From RGIG6374 sp045600965 (lineage in GTDB: Bacteria > Bacteroidota > Bacteroidia > Bacteroidales > UBA932), in the NCBI GenBank assembly GCA_045600965.1, contig JAZRYW010000033.1, positions 1 to 64,000 on the forward strand: 64,000 nt of DNA. The letters are read 5' to 3'. The notes beneath the pieces are model-generated. The model did not search any database. It was not told the DNA's origin and saw only the letters and a list, made by a program, of their open reading frames with translations. Shown one piece after another: positions 48,813 to 57,022 of this stretch. Position numbers and translations under genes: made by a program. The stretch's first letter is position 1. The number at the start of each line of letters is the position of its first letter.

Positions 48813-50084
48813 CTAGTCGATGTACTCGAAGCCGGTGTATTTCCGGAGAACTTCGGGTATGCGTATGCCCTTTTCGGACTGGTTGTTCTCAAGCAGCGCG
48901 GCAAGGATGCGGGGCAGCGCGAGCGAACTTCCGTTGAGTGTGTGCGCCAGCTGAATCTTTCCGTTCTCATCCTTGTAGCGGAGGTGCAGACGGTTGGCCT
49001 GGTAGTTCTCGAAATTGGAGACGCTGCTCACCTCGAGCCAGCGGCCCTGGGCAGCGGAATATACTTCGAAGTCGTAGGTGATGGCCGAGGTGAAGCTCAT
49101 ATCGCCACCGCAAAGACGGAGTATGCGATAAGGGAGTTCGAGACTCTGCACGAGTTTCTCCACGTGGGCGACCATACCGTCGAGCGCCTCATAAGACTTG
49201 TCGGGGAGTGACAGCTGCACTATCTCAACCTTGTCGAACTGGTGCAGGCGGTTCAGTCCGCGGACGTCCTTGCCGTATGAGCCGGCTTCGCGGCGGAAGC
49301 AGGGAGTGTAGGCAGTGGTCTTCACGGGGAAATCGCTCTGCTTGAGAATCACGTCACGGAAGATATTGGTGACGGGCACCTCGGCCGTGGGGACGAGGTA
49401 GTAGTTGTCAAGGGTTGCGTGGTACATCTGGCCTTCCTTGTCAGGAAGCTGGCCTGTGCCGAAACCGGAAGCCTCGTTCACCATAATGGGAGGCTCGACT
49501 TCGGTGTAGCCCGCAGCGGTGTTGAAATCGAGGAAATAGCTGATCAGAGCGCGCTGAATCTTCGATCCCTTGCCCTTGTAGACGGGGAATCCGGCTCCGG
49601 TGAGCTTGACTCCGAGGTCGAAGTCGATTATGTCGTATTTCGATGCTATCTCCCAGTGGGGAAGCGCGTTTTCGGGGAGAGAGGGCATTTCGCCGCCCAT
49701 CTTCACCACCACATTGTCCTCAGCCGTACGGCCTTCGGGCACCTGGACGCAGGGAAGGTTCGGGAGGAGGACCAGCTTCGCCGTCAGGGAAGCGTTGTTC
49801 TTATCGAGTTCTTCGTTGAGTTCCTTCGATTTCTGCTTGAGGAGGGCTACTTCACGCTTCACTTCATCGGCCTCTTCGCGTCTGCCCTGCTTCATCAGGC
49901 CGCCGATTTCGGAAGCCTTGGCATTCTGCTGCGCCAGACAGTTGTCGAGCTCGCCCTGCATAGCACGGCGGAACTTGTCCATAGCGATTATTTCATCTAC
50001 AATCTGACGGGCGTCAAAGTGCTTGACGGCCAGCCTTTCGACAACGAAATCAGGCTGCTCTCTCAAAAGTTTAAGTGTTAACAT
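48813..50084 (-). CDS. serS: Serine-tRNA ligase
   Basis: The 423-residue class II synthetase charges tRNA-Ser. The N-terminal helical arm (about residues 30-100) has the long coiled coil that contacts the tRNA variable arm. Motif 2 is FRDVILKQSDFPVKTTAYTP with CFRREAGSYGKD, and motif 3 is HTLNGSSLALPRILAALLE. Length is normal. It has a perfect promoter 24-55 bases upstream whose -33 box is formed by the rpmA terminator T-tract. ruvC follows directly. Confidence 0.97.
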   Translation of the reverse strand: MLTLKLLREQPDFVVERLAVKHFDARQIVDEIIAMDKFRRAMQGELDNCLAQQNAKASEIGGLMKQGRREEADEVKREVALLKQKSKELNEELDKNNASLTAKLVLLPNLPCVQVPEGRTAEDNVVVKMGGEMPSLPENALPHWEIASKYDIIDFDLGVKLTGAGFPVYKGKGSKIQRALISYFLDFNTAAGYTEVEPPIMVNEASGFGTGQLPDKEGQMYHATLDNYYLVPTAEVPVTNIFRDVILKQSDFPVKTTAYTPCFRREAGSYGKDVRGLNRLHQFDKVEIVQLSLPDKSYEALDGMVAHVEKLVQSLELPYRILRLCGGDMSFTSAITYDFEVYSAAQGRWLEVSSVSNFENYQANRLHLRYKDENGKIQLAHTLNGSSLALPRILAALLENNQSEKGIRIPEVLRKYTGFEYID

Positions 50085-50107
50085 TGCTATCTTGTTCTAG
50101 TCGCGCG

Positions 50108-50139
50108 CAAATGTAGCAATAAATACTGTATATATCAAA
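50108..50139 (-). promoter_or_regulatory. serS promoter, TTTG-N20-TACATTTG
   Basis: Minus-strand TTTG (50136-50139) and TACATTTG (50108-50115) are 20 bases apart and match the consensus fully. The TTTG is the last part of the T-run of the rpmA terminator. Confidence 0.8.
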
Positions 50140-50169
50140 AAAAACGGCGGTCGGGAAAGCCGGCCGCCG
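50137..50169 (-). terminator. Intrinsic terminator after rpmA
   Basis: A 10-bp stem (CGGCGGCCGG / CCGACCGCCG with one wobble) around a CTTTC loop is followed by eight T residues on the minus strand. Confidence 0.85.
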
Positions 50170-50190
50170 CTTCTTTCTTTCAGGCAAAGA

Positions 50191-50448
50191 TTATTCCTGA
50201 GGCAGAACGGATACGTAGGACTTATCCTCGCGTGTCTTGCGGAAGGTGACTACACCGTCAACAAGAGCATAGAGGGTGTGGTCCTTGCCCATACCTACAT
50301 TCTGACCGGGATAGTGAACAGTGCCTCTCTGACGGACGAGGATGTTACCTGCCTTTGCGAACTGTCCTCCGAAAAGTTTCAGACCAAGACGTTTGCTGTG
50401 TGATTCACGGCCGTTCTTAGAACTACCTACACCTTTTTTGTGTGCCAT
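50191..50448 (-). CDS. rpmA: 50S ribosomal protein L27
   Basis: The 85-residue protein begins MAHKKGVGSSKNGRESHSKR and has GGQFAKAGNILVRQRGT, the invariant L27 sequence. Its N-terminal tail reaches the peptidyl transferase centre. There is no N-terminal cleavable extension of the Firmicutes type. It lies 25 bases downstream of rplU and ends at a strong terminator. Confidence 0.97.
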   Translation of the reverse strand: MAHKKGVGSSKNGRESHSKRLGLKLFGGQFAKAGNILVRQRGTVHYPGQNVGMGKDHTLYALVDGVVTFRKTREDKSYVSVLPQE

Positions 50449-50473
50449 AATCTAATCTCCTTTCTTTGTTAAG

Positions 50474-50782
50474 TTAAGCAATTTCGTCAATCTGGATCTG
50501 GGTCAGACACTGGCGGTGTCCGTTCTTCTTGCTGAAACCCTTGCGGCGTTCCTTGTGGAAAACGATCACTTTCTTGCCCTTGAGGTGTTCGAGGACGGTT
50601 GCTTTCACAACTGCGCCTTCAACGTAGGGGGCACCCACTGAGACCTGACCCTCATTGTCGGTCAGTAACACTTTGTTGAAATCAAGAGAAGCGCCGACTT
50701 CAGCCGCGAGGCGGTTAACGAAGATCTTTTTGCCTTTCTCTACTTTAAACTGCTGTCCTGCAATGTCAACAATTGCGTACAT
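50474..50782 (-). CDS. rplU: 50S ribosomal protein L21
   Basis: The 102-residue protein starts MYAIVDIAGQQFKVEKGKK, the standard L21 N-terminus, which fixes the start at 50782. VIVFHKERRKGFSKKNGHRQ is the conserved rRNA-binding C-terminal segment. It is cotranscribed with rpmA from a perfect promoter at 50893-50924. The leader of about 105 bases contains a duplicated AT-rich 15-mer. Confidence 0.96.
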   Translation of the reverse strand: MYAIVDIAGQQFKVEKGKKIFVNRLAAEVGASLDFNKVLLTDNEGQVSVGAPYVEGAVVKATVLEHLKGKKVIVFHKERRKGFSKKNGHRQCLTQIQIDEIA

Positions 50783-50814
50783 CTTAAACGTTTTTAAAGT
50801 TTTTGACTGCAAGC

Positions 50815-50847
50815 GGATATTCTTAAATATCTGGATATTCTTAAATA
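50815..50847. repeat. Tandem 15-mer in the rplU leader
   Basis: GGATATTCTTAAATA occurs exactly twice, at 50815-50829 and 50833-50847 (period 18). It lies in the untranslated leader of the rplU-rpmA transcript. Confidence 0.8.
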
Positions 50848-50892
50848 CCTCTTTTCCAATAGCTTAACAGCCTTCTGTCAATTTTTGGACTG

Positions 50893-50924
50893 CAAATGTA
50901 ACACTTACCGTCCTAATTTCCAAA
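50893..50924 (-). promoter_or_regulatory. rplU-rpmA promoter, TTTG-N20-TACATTTG
   Basis: Both boxes match the Bacteroidota consensus perfectly on the minus strand with a 20-base spacer. Transcription should start near 50886. Confidence 0.8.
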
Positions 50925-50934
50925 TTTGTTTGAA

Positions 50935-51483
50935 CTAAATAGACATCGAGGGCATCTCCGTCTTGCCTGAAGGTTCGGCAAGGTAGTCCCTCTTGGTGAA
51001 ATGCAGCAGGCTTGCGGCAAGCGAGTCGGGGAACTGGCGAACCTGGTTGTTGTACTTGGTGACGGTGTCGTTGTAGGTCATACGGCTCAGGCGCACCTGG
51101 TTCTCGTAGGTGTTGACGGAGTCCATAATCCTGGCATAGTTCTCATTGGCCTTGAGGTCGGGATACTGCTCCACCACCACATTGATACGGCGCATCGCCT
51201 CGGCGATTGCGGTCTCCTGCGCGTTGACGTCGGCGGCGGTGCTGCCTCCGTTGATGGTCTTGCGGCGTGCAATCACGTCGTTCAGAGTCTTGTACTCGTG
51301 TTCGTTGTAGGATTTGACAAGGTCACGCAGAGAGGAGAGCGCATCCCAGCGGCTGTTCATCTGAACGCCTATCTGGCTCATTGCGTTCTGGCAGAGTTCG
51401 TCCTTGCTGACGAGGCTGCGCTGCACCCGTATCACCCAAAGGACAAGGAGCGCGAGGATGGCGATGATAATAATGATTGGCAT
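50935..51483 (-). CDS. lemA: LemA family membrane protein
   Basis: The 182-residue protein has one N-terminal membrane helix (IIIIIAILALLVLWVI) with most of the chain helical, as in LemA. RSLVSKDELCQNAMSQIGVQ, RWDALSSLRDLVKSYNEHE and the central YPDLKANENY are family hallmarks. LemA function is not defined; in other bacteria it lies beside DUF2207/YciQ or TPM-domain proteins. The same arrangement is seen here, with a DUF2207 gene 30 bases upstream. Confidence 0.92.
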   Translation of the reverse strand: MPIIIIIAILALLVLWVIRVQRSLVSKDELCQNAMSQIGVQMNSRWDALSSLRDLVKSYNEHEYKTLNDVIARRKTINGGSTAADVNAQETAIAEAMRRINVVVEQYPDLKANENYARIMDSVNTYENQVRLSRMTYNDTVTKYNNQVRQFPDSLAASLLHFTKRDYLAEPSGKTEMPSMSI

Positions 51484-51513
51484 AATTGTGTGTATTTTAA
51501 TTGATTATTGATT

Positions 51514-53208
51514 CTATCTCATTCCTCCTCCGTGGCCGCCGCCAAACGAGCCGTGACCGCCTCCGAACGATGCCATACCGCCGAAACCCGACGAGCGGGA
51601 AGCCATCTGCTGCGCGGTGTTGCCCAGCGACGCGGTGCGCATCGTGTCGGAGAACGAGTTGACCAGAGGCCATACGCGCACGGACACACCGGCATCCCCG
51701 TTGAACAGGCTTTCATAGAGCGCGGGATCTATGCTCTTCAAATCCTTTGCCACTTTGTCCGCGATGCCGAAAAGAGCGCCATAGATAAGATATTCGCGCC
51801 AGAGCCCCACTTCCGGTGTGCCGCGGCGGTCTATCAGGGTGAAGTCAGAAAGGAACTTCTTCATTCCGTAAACCTCGCGGAAACGGCCCTGCGCAGCGGG
51901 GGAATATTTCACGGAGAAGAGCGACCTGCTCACCCCTCCCTGCGCGCGGAAAGCGGTCTCCCCTTCCACCCTGGCGGCCTTCATCCAGGAAGACATCTCC
52001 TCGCTCCGGCGCATTGCCCAGCGGCGGAACTCGTTGTTCTGCAACACGTTATCCTTTCCGGCAGCTTCTTTCATATAGCCGAGGAGACGCTTGCAGAGCG
52101 GAGGCATACCGCCTTCGAGATTCCACTCGCCGAAGGTGAATTCGGAGCGGCCACGAGCATCGGCGGTGACTGTAAGCTGACCGTCGAGCACCATCTTGAG
52201 GATGTATGCGGCGGCAAGGGAGCCCTTTCTGCGGCCCGAGCCCTGCTCCCCGAGCCTGGAGATGATCCAGTCGGCCTGGGCGAGGTCTCCGCCCACAGGC
52301 ACGTCACGCCACCACTGCACTTCGGACGGCCACTGCCCGAGCATCCTCCTCTTGTCGCGCCGTGTGACCTTCGACTTGCGCACGGCGAACACGCACAGCA
52401 GAGCGACGGCCAATGACGAGAGGATTATCTGAACGGCCTCGACCATCCTGCCCCGGCGCGACGATTCCGAGTCCATACTGTAGTCGGAACCTTCGAAGGC
52501 TCTCCTCTGATATTGGCTGAAATCGCCTTCAATCACGCTCACAGGATGCAGGATACCCTTGTCGAGGCGGAGCAGTATCACCATACGGCTGTCACGGCGG
52601 AAGGGGGAGACGGTCTCGGCTATCACCTTTCCGCTGAGGAAAGCCACGTCACCGTCATAGCCGAAAGCCCACGCCCGGGCATTGGTGGTGTCCAACAGCG
52701 TGCCGGGAATCTCTATCGACGCCTTCACGTGTTCGGGGAGAGGGTTCTGAGAGTCGGTGAGAAGCGTTACGAAGAACATATCATAGTCGTCGAGCGACTT
52801 GACGAGGTTTGTCATAGTGTAGGAGACGTTGAACGTGTGGTCGCCGTAATCGCCTATGCCCCAGCACAGTTCCACTCCGTCAGAGGTGCGCGCCACACCG
52901 CAGCGGCCCTCTTTGGCGCTCCTTGAAAGCGAGGAGTCCCAGCGCCCGACGTTGTCCAGAGGCCCCAGGACATCATCGGTCACGGAGAATGCCCTGATGT
53001 CTATGTCTCCCGCGAGTTCCTTTACAATGTACTGCTCCGTGCCTTCATACTGGGAGCATTCGCGACGCTCGGTAAAACTGACGCTGCCGTCGTCGTGAAT
53101 GGAGACGGCAATCGAGATGTCGGCCATACGGTTGGTCTGTGAAAGGGCGCCGGGTCCCGTGAGCAGGGCCAGGAAAGCCACGGCTATAGTCAGTACAGTC
53201 CTTTTCAA
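51514..53208 (-). CDS. DUF2207 membrane protein
   Basis: The 564-residue protein has a signal peptide and a long extracytoplasmic N-domain (DISIAVSIHDDGSVSFTER), the DUF2207 core with FNVSYTMTNLVKSLDDYDMFF, and a membrane helix near residue 265 (IILSSLAVALLCVFAV). A cytosolic part follows and a Gly/His-rich tail (FGGGHGSFGGGHGGGMR). Such tails are common in DUF2207 proteins. Function is unknown. It overlaps the upstream ATPase gene by four bases (ATGA) and is followed by lemA, a pairing known from many genomes. The second membrane segment typical of the family is not obvious. Confidence 0.88.
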   Translation of the reverse strand: MKRTVLTIAVAFLALLTGPGALSQTNRMADISIAVSIHDDGSVSFTERRECSQYEGTEQYIVKELAGDIDIRAFSVTDDVLGPLDNVGRWDSSLSRSAKEGRCGVARTSDGVELCWGIGDYGDHTFNVSYTMTNLVKSLDDYDMFFVTLLTDSQNPLPEHVKASIEIPGTLLDTTNARAWAFGYDGDVAFLSGKVIAETVSPFRRDSRMVILLRLDKGILHPVSVIEGDFSQYQRRAFEGSDYSMDSESSRRGRMVEAVQIILSSLAVALLCVFAVRKSKVTRRDKRRMLGQWPSEVQWWRDVPVGGDLAQADWIISRLGEQGSGRRKGSLAAAYILKMVLDGQLTVTADARGRSEFTFGEWNLEGGMPPLCKRLLGYMKEAAGKDNVLQNNEFRRWAMRRSEEMSSWMKAARVEGETAFRAQGGVSRSLFSVKYSPAAQGRFREVYGMKKFLSDFTLIDRRGTPEVGLWREYLIYGALFGIADKVAKDLKSIDPALYESLFNGDAGVSVRVWPLVNSFSDTMRTASLGNTAQQMASRSSGFGGMASFGGGHGSFGGGHGGGMR

Positions 53209-54266
53209 AATTCCACGAAATAATAGTTCTTGAGCCAGTAACGGAAGAGCGGATCGATTATGAACGCGTTGTCCCTGTCATCGAACGCTATGACCTCCTT
53301 CTTGGTCAGCGCCTCCTTGAGACGGAAGACATTGGCCGAGGAATTGAGGTGGTAGCGCTCGAGCACGGTGGAGCTGCTGAACTGGCGCACTCCGTCGAAC
53401 ACGGCACGGAGCATCCATATCTGATTCTCCGTCAAATCATTCATAATGTTTTCGAACACAGGTATATAGCCGTATATCAGCGAGCGCGCTGACGACTTGA
53501 GCATATCGGGCGTCATATAACCGAGAGTCTTGTCGAAGCAGAGCGAACTCAGGCGGTTGACGTATGCCGGATGGCCGCCGGCGATGCGGTATATCTCCTC
53601 GGTCTGGCTGCGGTCAATGACCTTTCCGGCCTTGAGGAACATCGAGTTGATGTATTCCGCGAAAGTGCTTTCCGGAATGGTGGAAAGGCTTATGGTATTG
53701 AACAGCCCGTAGAAGAACTTCTTCTGCTCGAAGATGTATTTCATCGCGTTGACGCCGTTGCCGGTGACAATGTAGCTGGTGTTGGCGTGCCAGCGCCATT
53801 CACGGTCAAGATCGGCGTAGAAAAGGTCATAGTCCGTAAAGAGCAGGGTGTTCTGGAAGTTCTTGAACAGGATCACCGGCTTGCGGTTCTTGTCAACGCA
53901 TATCTTCTCCGGCAGGGCCAGTATCCTTGCGGCGGCATCGCCGCTCACAGGCATATCGGGTCTGTTGATCAGAGCGGGACGGAGGTCGTCGAAGAGTGAG
54001 CATAGCGCGTTGTTGAACTTGATGTAGAAGGCATTGAGGCTTCGCACGTTGAAGAGGTCGACAACCACCGGCAGGTAGCTGAACGACTCGCTTCGGAGCG
54101 ATATCATAGTCCTGTCGACAAGAGAGGTCTTGCCGCTTCCGGCAGGCTCGAACATAACTATGTTCTGGCCCGCGCGTATGCTGCTCCTCAATTCACGCAG
54201 CTCGGCCTCCCTTGCAAGGAAGCCCTGGCCGTTCACGCTTCTGGTGTGCTCGAAAGGTAGATCCAT
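53205..54266 (-). CDS. AAA/STAND-type ATP-binding protein
   Basis: The 353-residue protein has Walker A FEPAGSGKTSLV near residue 40 and a Walker B-like KPVILFKNFQ near residue 130. After the ATPase core (SFLYLPVVVDLFNVRSLNAF region) comes a winged-helix-like C-terminus (MLRAVFDGVRQFSSSTVLER). It resembles archaeal-type MoxR-unrelated ATPases (DUF234-like/STAND) that regulate membrane partners. Its gene is translationally coupled to DUF2207 and lies upstream of lemA, suggesting that the three act together. A short CATCGT...ACGATG hairpin lies at 54291-54306, upstream of the start. Confidence 0.78.
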   Translation of the reverse strand: MDLPFEHTRSVNGQGFLAREAELRELRSSIRAGQNIVMFEPAGSGKTSLVDRTMISLRSESFSYLPVVVDLFNVRSLNAFYIKFNNALCSLFDDLRPALINRPDMPVSGDAAARILALPEKICVDKNRKPVILFKNFQNTLLFTDYDLFYADLDREWRWHANTSYIVTGNGVNAMKYIFEQKKFFYGLFNTISLSTIPESTFAEYINSMFLKAGKVIDRSQTEEIYRIAGGHPAYVNRLSSLCFDKTLGYMTPDMLKSSARSLIYGYIPVFENIMNDLTENQIWMLRAVFDGVRQFSSSTVLERYHLNSSANVFRLKEALTKKEVIAFDDRDNAFIIDPLFRYWLKNYYFVEF

Positions 54267-54396
54267 CTCTGTCTGAACGCAATTCTACGGCATCGTACAA
54301 ACGATGTCACAAAATTGTTATACTTACTGAAAAGTAGCAAATTGAGTGCGCTGTCTTTATTAACAATTTATCAACAGCCACGCATCCTGAAATGGA

Positions 54397-57021
54397 TCAG
54401 ATGGTTTCCAGGGAGGAACTTTCAGCCCAGCCCTGACGGCCGTCGGCGAGTTGTATCCTGGTCCAGGAGCCGAGATGGTCCAGGACATCGACGCGAAGAC
54501 CTTCGTGAATTACGAAAAGGCTGGTCCCGGCAGCGTCAGGGGAACTCTTCACGGAAGCGACGCCGGAAGTGACCACGGCAGCGTCCCCTGAAGTGGCCGA
54601 GCGCTTCTGGCCGAAGGAGAATGCCGTGCAGCACAGCATCGAAAGGAAACATATCATCGCCAGGACGAACGAGGTCACACGCGCTCCCCTGCCCGCCAGG
54701 AAGCGGAAGCAGAGCATCAGCGCAAGTCCGAATGCAAGCAGCGCCAGTGCCGCCACGGCCCAGGCATTGCTGCTCAGGGAGTACTTCAGGTTGCGTATCC
54801 AGGTCTTCAGGAAGAACTCGGGGACGCTGTCAATCCTGTCGAGGGTGTGCATCTGCGCTATGGCAAGATTGGCCTTCGCATCATCGTAGGAGGGGTCGAG
54901 CTTGAGCGCGCGTTCATAATACAGCACTGCCCGTCCTGTCTCGCCCATCTTGTACCAGCAGTCGCCTATGTTGCACATAAGGGCCGGGGATGTCATTCCC
55001 GAACGCTCCACTGACTGCCATCCCGAAAGGGCGACTTCCCAGTCTCCGGACGCATAAGCCGCCTCCGCGGAGGAGAGAGCCTGCTTCATTTCAGGGGTTT
55101 CCGCCGCGTATGCCTGCAGAGCGGTCATTGCCGCAAAAAGAGCGATCACAGCGGTCTTGGCCGCGTTGCGCACGCCCCTGCGCAAGTTTCCTTCCAGGCC
55201 GGAGATTACCTCCACAGCCTGCTGATAATGTTTTTCCATCGCTTCCTGTCCTGCATCGGGGGCGTAGCGCGCATATTCGCACTCGTCGAGGATGCTTATG
55301 AATTGTGACGCAAGACCTTCACCCGCACCGCTGTGCGCGAGGGCCTCGGATATGTTCTGTTTCGAAAGTTCGGAAACCGGGATTGAAAGCTTGTCACCTA
55401 TGTAGCCCAGAAGCGCCTTGTGCAGTTCTTCGTAGAAGGCCGACAGCAGACCCTGACGGAGGAACTGCTGAGCCTGGCGGAGGCGTGCGCGGGCCACCTT
55501 GCTGGCCTTGCGGTTGCGTACGCCGGCCACGTCGGAGGCGCGAACTATTGAGCGGCGCATCAGCGCGCCAGCCGCGAAAAACAGGATAACTATCAGTGTG
55601 GCAAGGATATACATCAGCGGAGAAGTTATCAGGAACCGGCCGTTTTCACGGAGGAAGAGATCGCCTGTAGCGATGTAGCGTATATCGCTGTTGAGGTCCT
55701 GAACGGCCTGTTTGGAGAATCCCATCTGCGCCACGCCGGCTCCCGCGATATCGTCACCCTTGGTGACTTTTATTGCGAGCGGCTCGGAGGAAAGTGTCAC
55801 GTACCTGCCCGCCGCCACGTCATAGTAGGAATACTGTATCGGGGGTATGGTGAATTCTCCCTGACTGCGGGCGATGAAGGGCAGTTCGAAGGTCTTGCTG
55901 CCTGAAGTCCCGCCCGAACTGCGCTGGATGTCATCGGTGGTCTTCATATCGTAGATCTCGAAATCGGGAGGGAGTGTCACCTTCGGGGCTTCGAGAAGGG
56001 CCACGTTGCCGCGGCCGTTGATGGTGATGGTGATGGAGGACGCCTCGTGGGTGCATATGCTGTCGGCAGCCATCCTGACGTTCATGGTGTATGAACCCAC
56101 ACCGCCGCCGAAAGAGGCGGGCGCGCCGGAGGGCAGGGGCTTCACGTCGACGGTCATCCTGCGGGTCTCTATCTTCTTGCGCACGGTCTGGTAACTGTCA
56201 CCGAAGAAATCGTCGAAAATCGACCTCGGGCCCGAATTCGCCACTCTGGCCCGCACAAGGCATATCATCTCGGCGGGGTCTATCTCAATCTTGCCGGTCT
56301 GCTGAGGCACAAGCGAATAGCGGCGCACCAGAGCAGCCTGATAGATTGTTCCGTTGACGTTCTCACGCTCGAACGAGAGGTTCTGCGGAGCATCCAGCTC
56401 CTGACTCCAGAATCCGTTGAAGGTGGGGAACTTGATGTCCTCGAAACCGGCTATGTCGGTGCGTGTGTAGATTTTCAGGGTGGCGGTGACGGGTTCGCCC
56501 TTCACCACGCTGTACTTGCTGAGTGAGAGCTGGAGGAATACGTCCTTCTGCCCCGTTGCGGGATCAGCCTGCACGCCTCCACCCTGCTGCGAGCCGTCCT
56601 GTCTGCCTTGCGTCTGATCCTGCTGCGCACTGCCGGCCGCGCCCTGCGAGCCCACCACCTCTATCTCCACGGCACGGGTGGAATACTGCTTTCCCTCTAT
56701 GGTGGCGGTTGCGGAAGGGATGGTGAAATGACCTGTCCCGGTGGCCTGGAGCACATAGGAATAAGTCTCGCTGTAGGAAGTGGTGCGCTTTCCGTTCACT
56801 ATGGACGTGCTGCGCGACGAACCGCTCTGGGGCCCCCAGATGATATCAAGTCCATCGGCTCCGGACCAGCTGAAGTTTTCAACCTTGCCGTCGGCGACGA
56901 ACACCACACGGAAGGCTTCATCTACGCTGACCACCCTCTCCACCTCGACGGTGAAGTTGTTCTGTGCAAAAACGCTTATTGAAAGCAGCGCCAGAAGCGC
57001 CGCGAGAGCCACTCTTTTCAT
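54397..57021 (-). CDS. BatD-BatE fusion: oxygen-tolerance protein with TPR and SH3-like C-terminus
   Basis: From ATG 57021 the protein has 874 residues. A signal peptide (LAALLALLSISVFA) leads into BatD-type beta-domains (FTVEVERVVSVDEAFRVVF, FLQLSLSKYSVVKGEPVTAT) and a membrane helix near residue 475 (YILATLIVILFFAAGALM). After a cytosolic stretch and a second hydrophobic segment (TAVIALFAAMTALQAYA) comes a BatE-like part. It has a TPR (MCNIGDCWYKMGETGRAVLY), two membrane helices and a terminal SH3-like domain (VDVLDHLGSWTRIQLADGR). In other Bacteroidota these are two genes. Bat proteins help aerotolerance in some species. The start is two bases from the BatBC stop. Confidence 0.85.
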   Translation of the reverse strand: MKRVALAALLALLSISVFAQNNFTVEVERVVSVDEAFRVVFVADGKVENFSWSGADGLDIIWGPQSGSSRSTSIVNGKRTTSYSETYSYVLQATGTGHFTIPSATATIEGKQYSTRAVEIEVVGSQGAAGSAQQDQTQGRQDGSQQGGGVQADPATGQKDVFLQLSLSKYSVVKGEPVTATLKIYTRTDIAGFEDIKFPTFNGFWSQELDAPQNLSFERENVNGTIYQAALVRRYSLVPQQTGKIEIDPAEMICLVRARVANSGPRSIFDDFFGDSYQTVRKKIETRRMTVDVKPLPSGAPASFGGGVGSYTMNVRMAADSICTHEASSITITINGRGNVALLEAPKVTLPPDFEIYDMKTTDDIQRSSGGTSGSKTFELPFIARSQGEFTIPPIQYSYYDVAAGRYVTLSSEPLAIKVTKGDDIAGAGVAQMGFSKQAVQDLNSDIRYIATGDLFLRENGRFLITSPLMYILATLIVILFFAAGALMRRSIVRASDVAGVRNRKASKVARARLRQAQQFLRQGLLSAFYEELHKALLGYIGDKLSIPVSELSKQNISEALAHSGAGEGLASQFISILDECEYARYAPDAGQEAMEKHYQQAVEVISGLEGNLRRGVRNAAKTAVIALFAAMTALQAYAAETPEMKQALSSAEAAYASGDWEVALSGWQSVERSGMTSPALMCNIGDCWYKMGETGRAVLYYERALKLDPSYDDAKANLAIAQMHTLDRIDSVPEFFLKTWIRNLKYSLSSNAWAVAALALLAFGLALMLCFRFLAGRGARVTSFVLAMICFLSMLCCTAFSFGQKRSATSGDAAVVTSGVASVKSSPDAAGTSLFVIHEGLRVDVLDHLGSWTRIQLADGRQGWAESSSLETI

Positions 57022-57022
57022 T

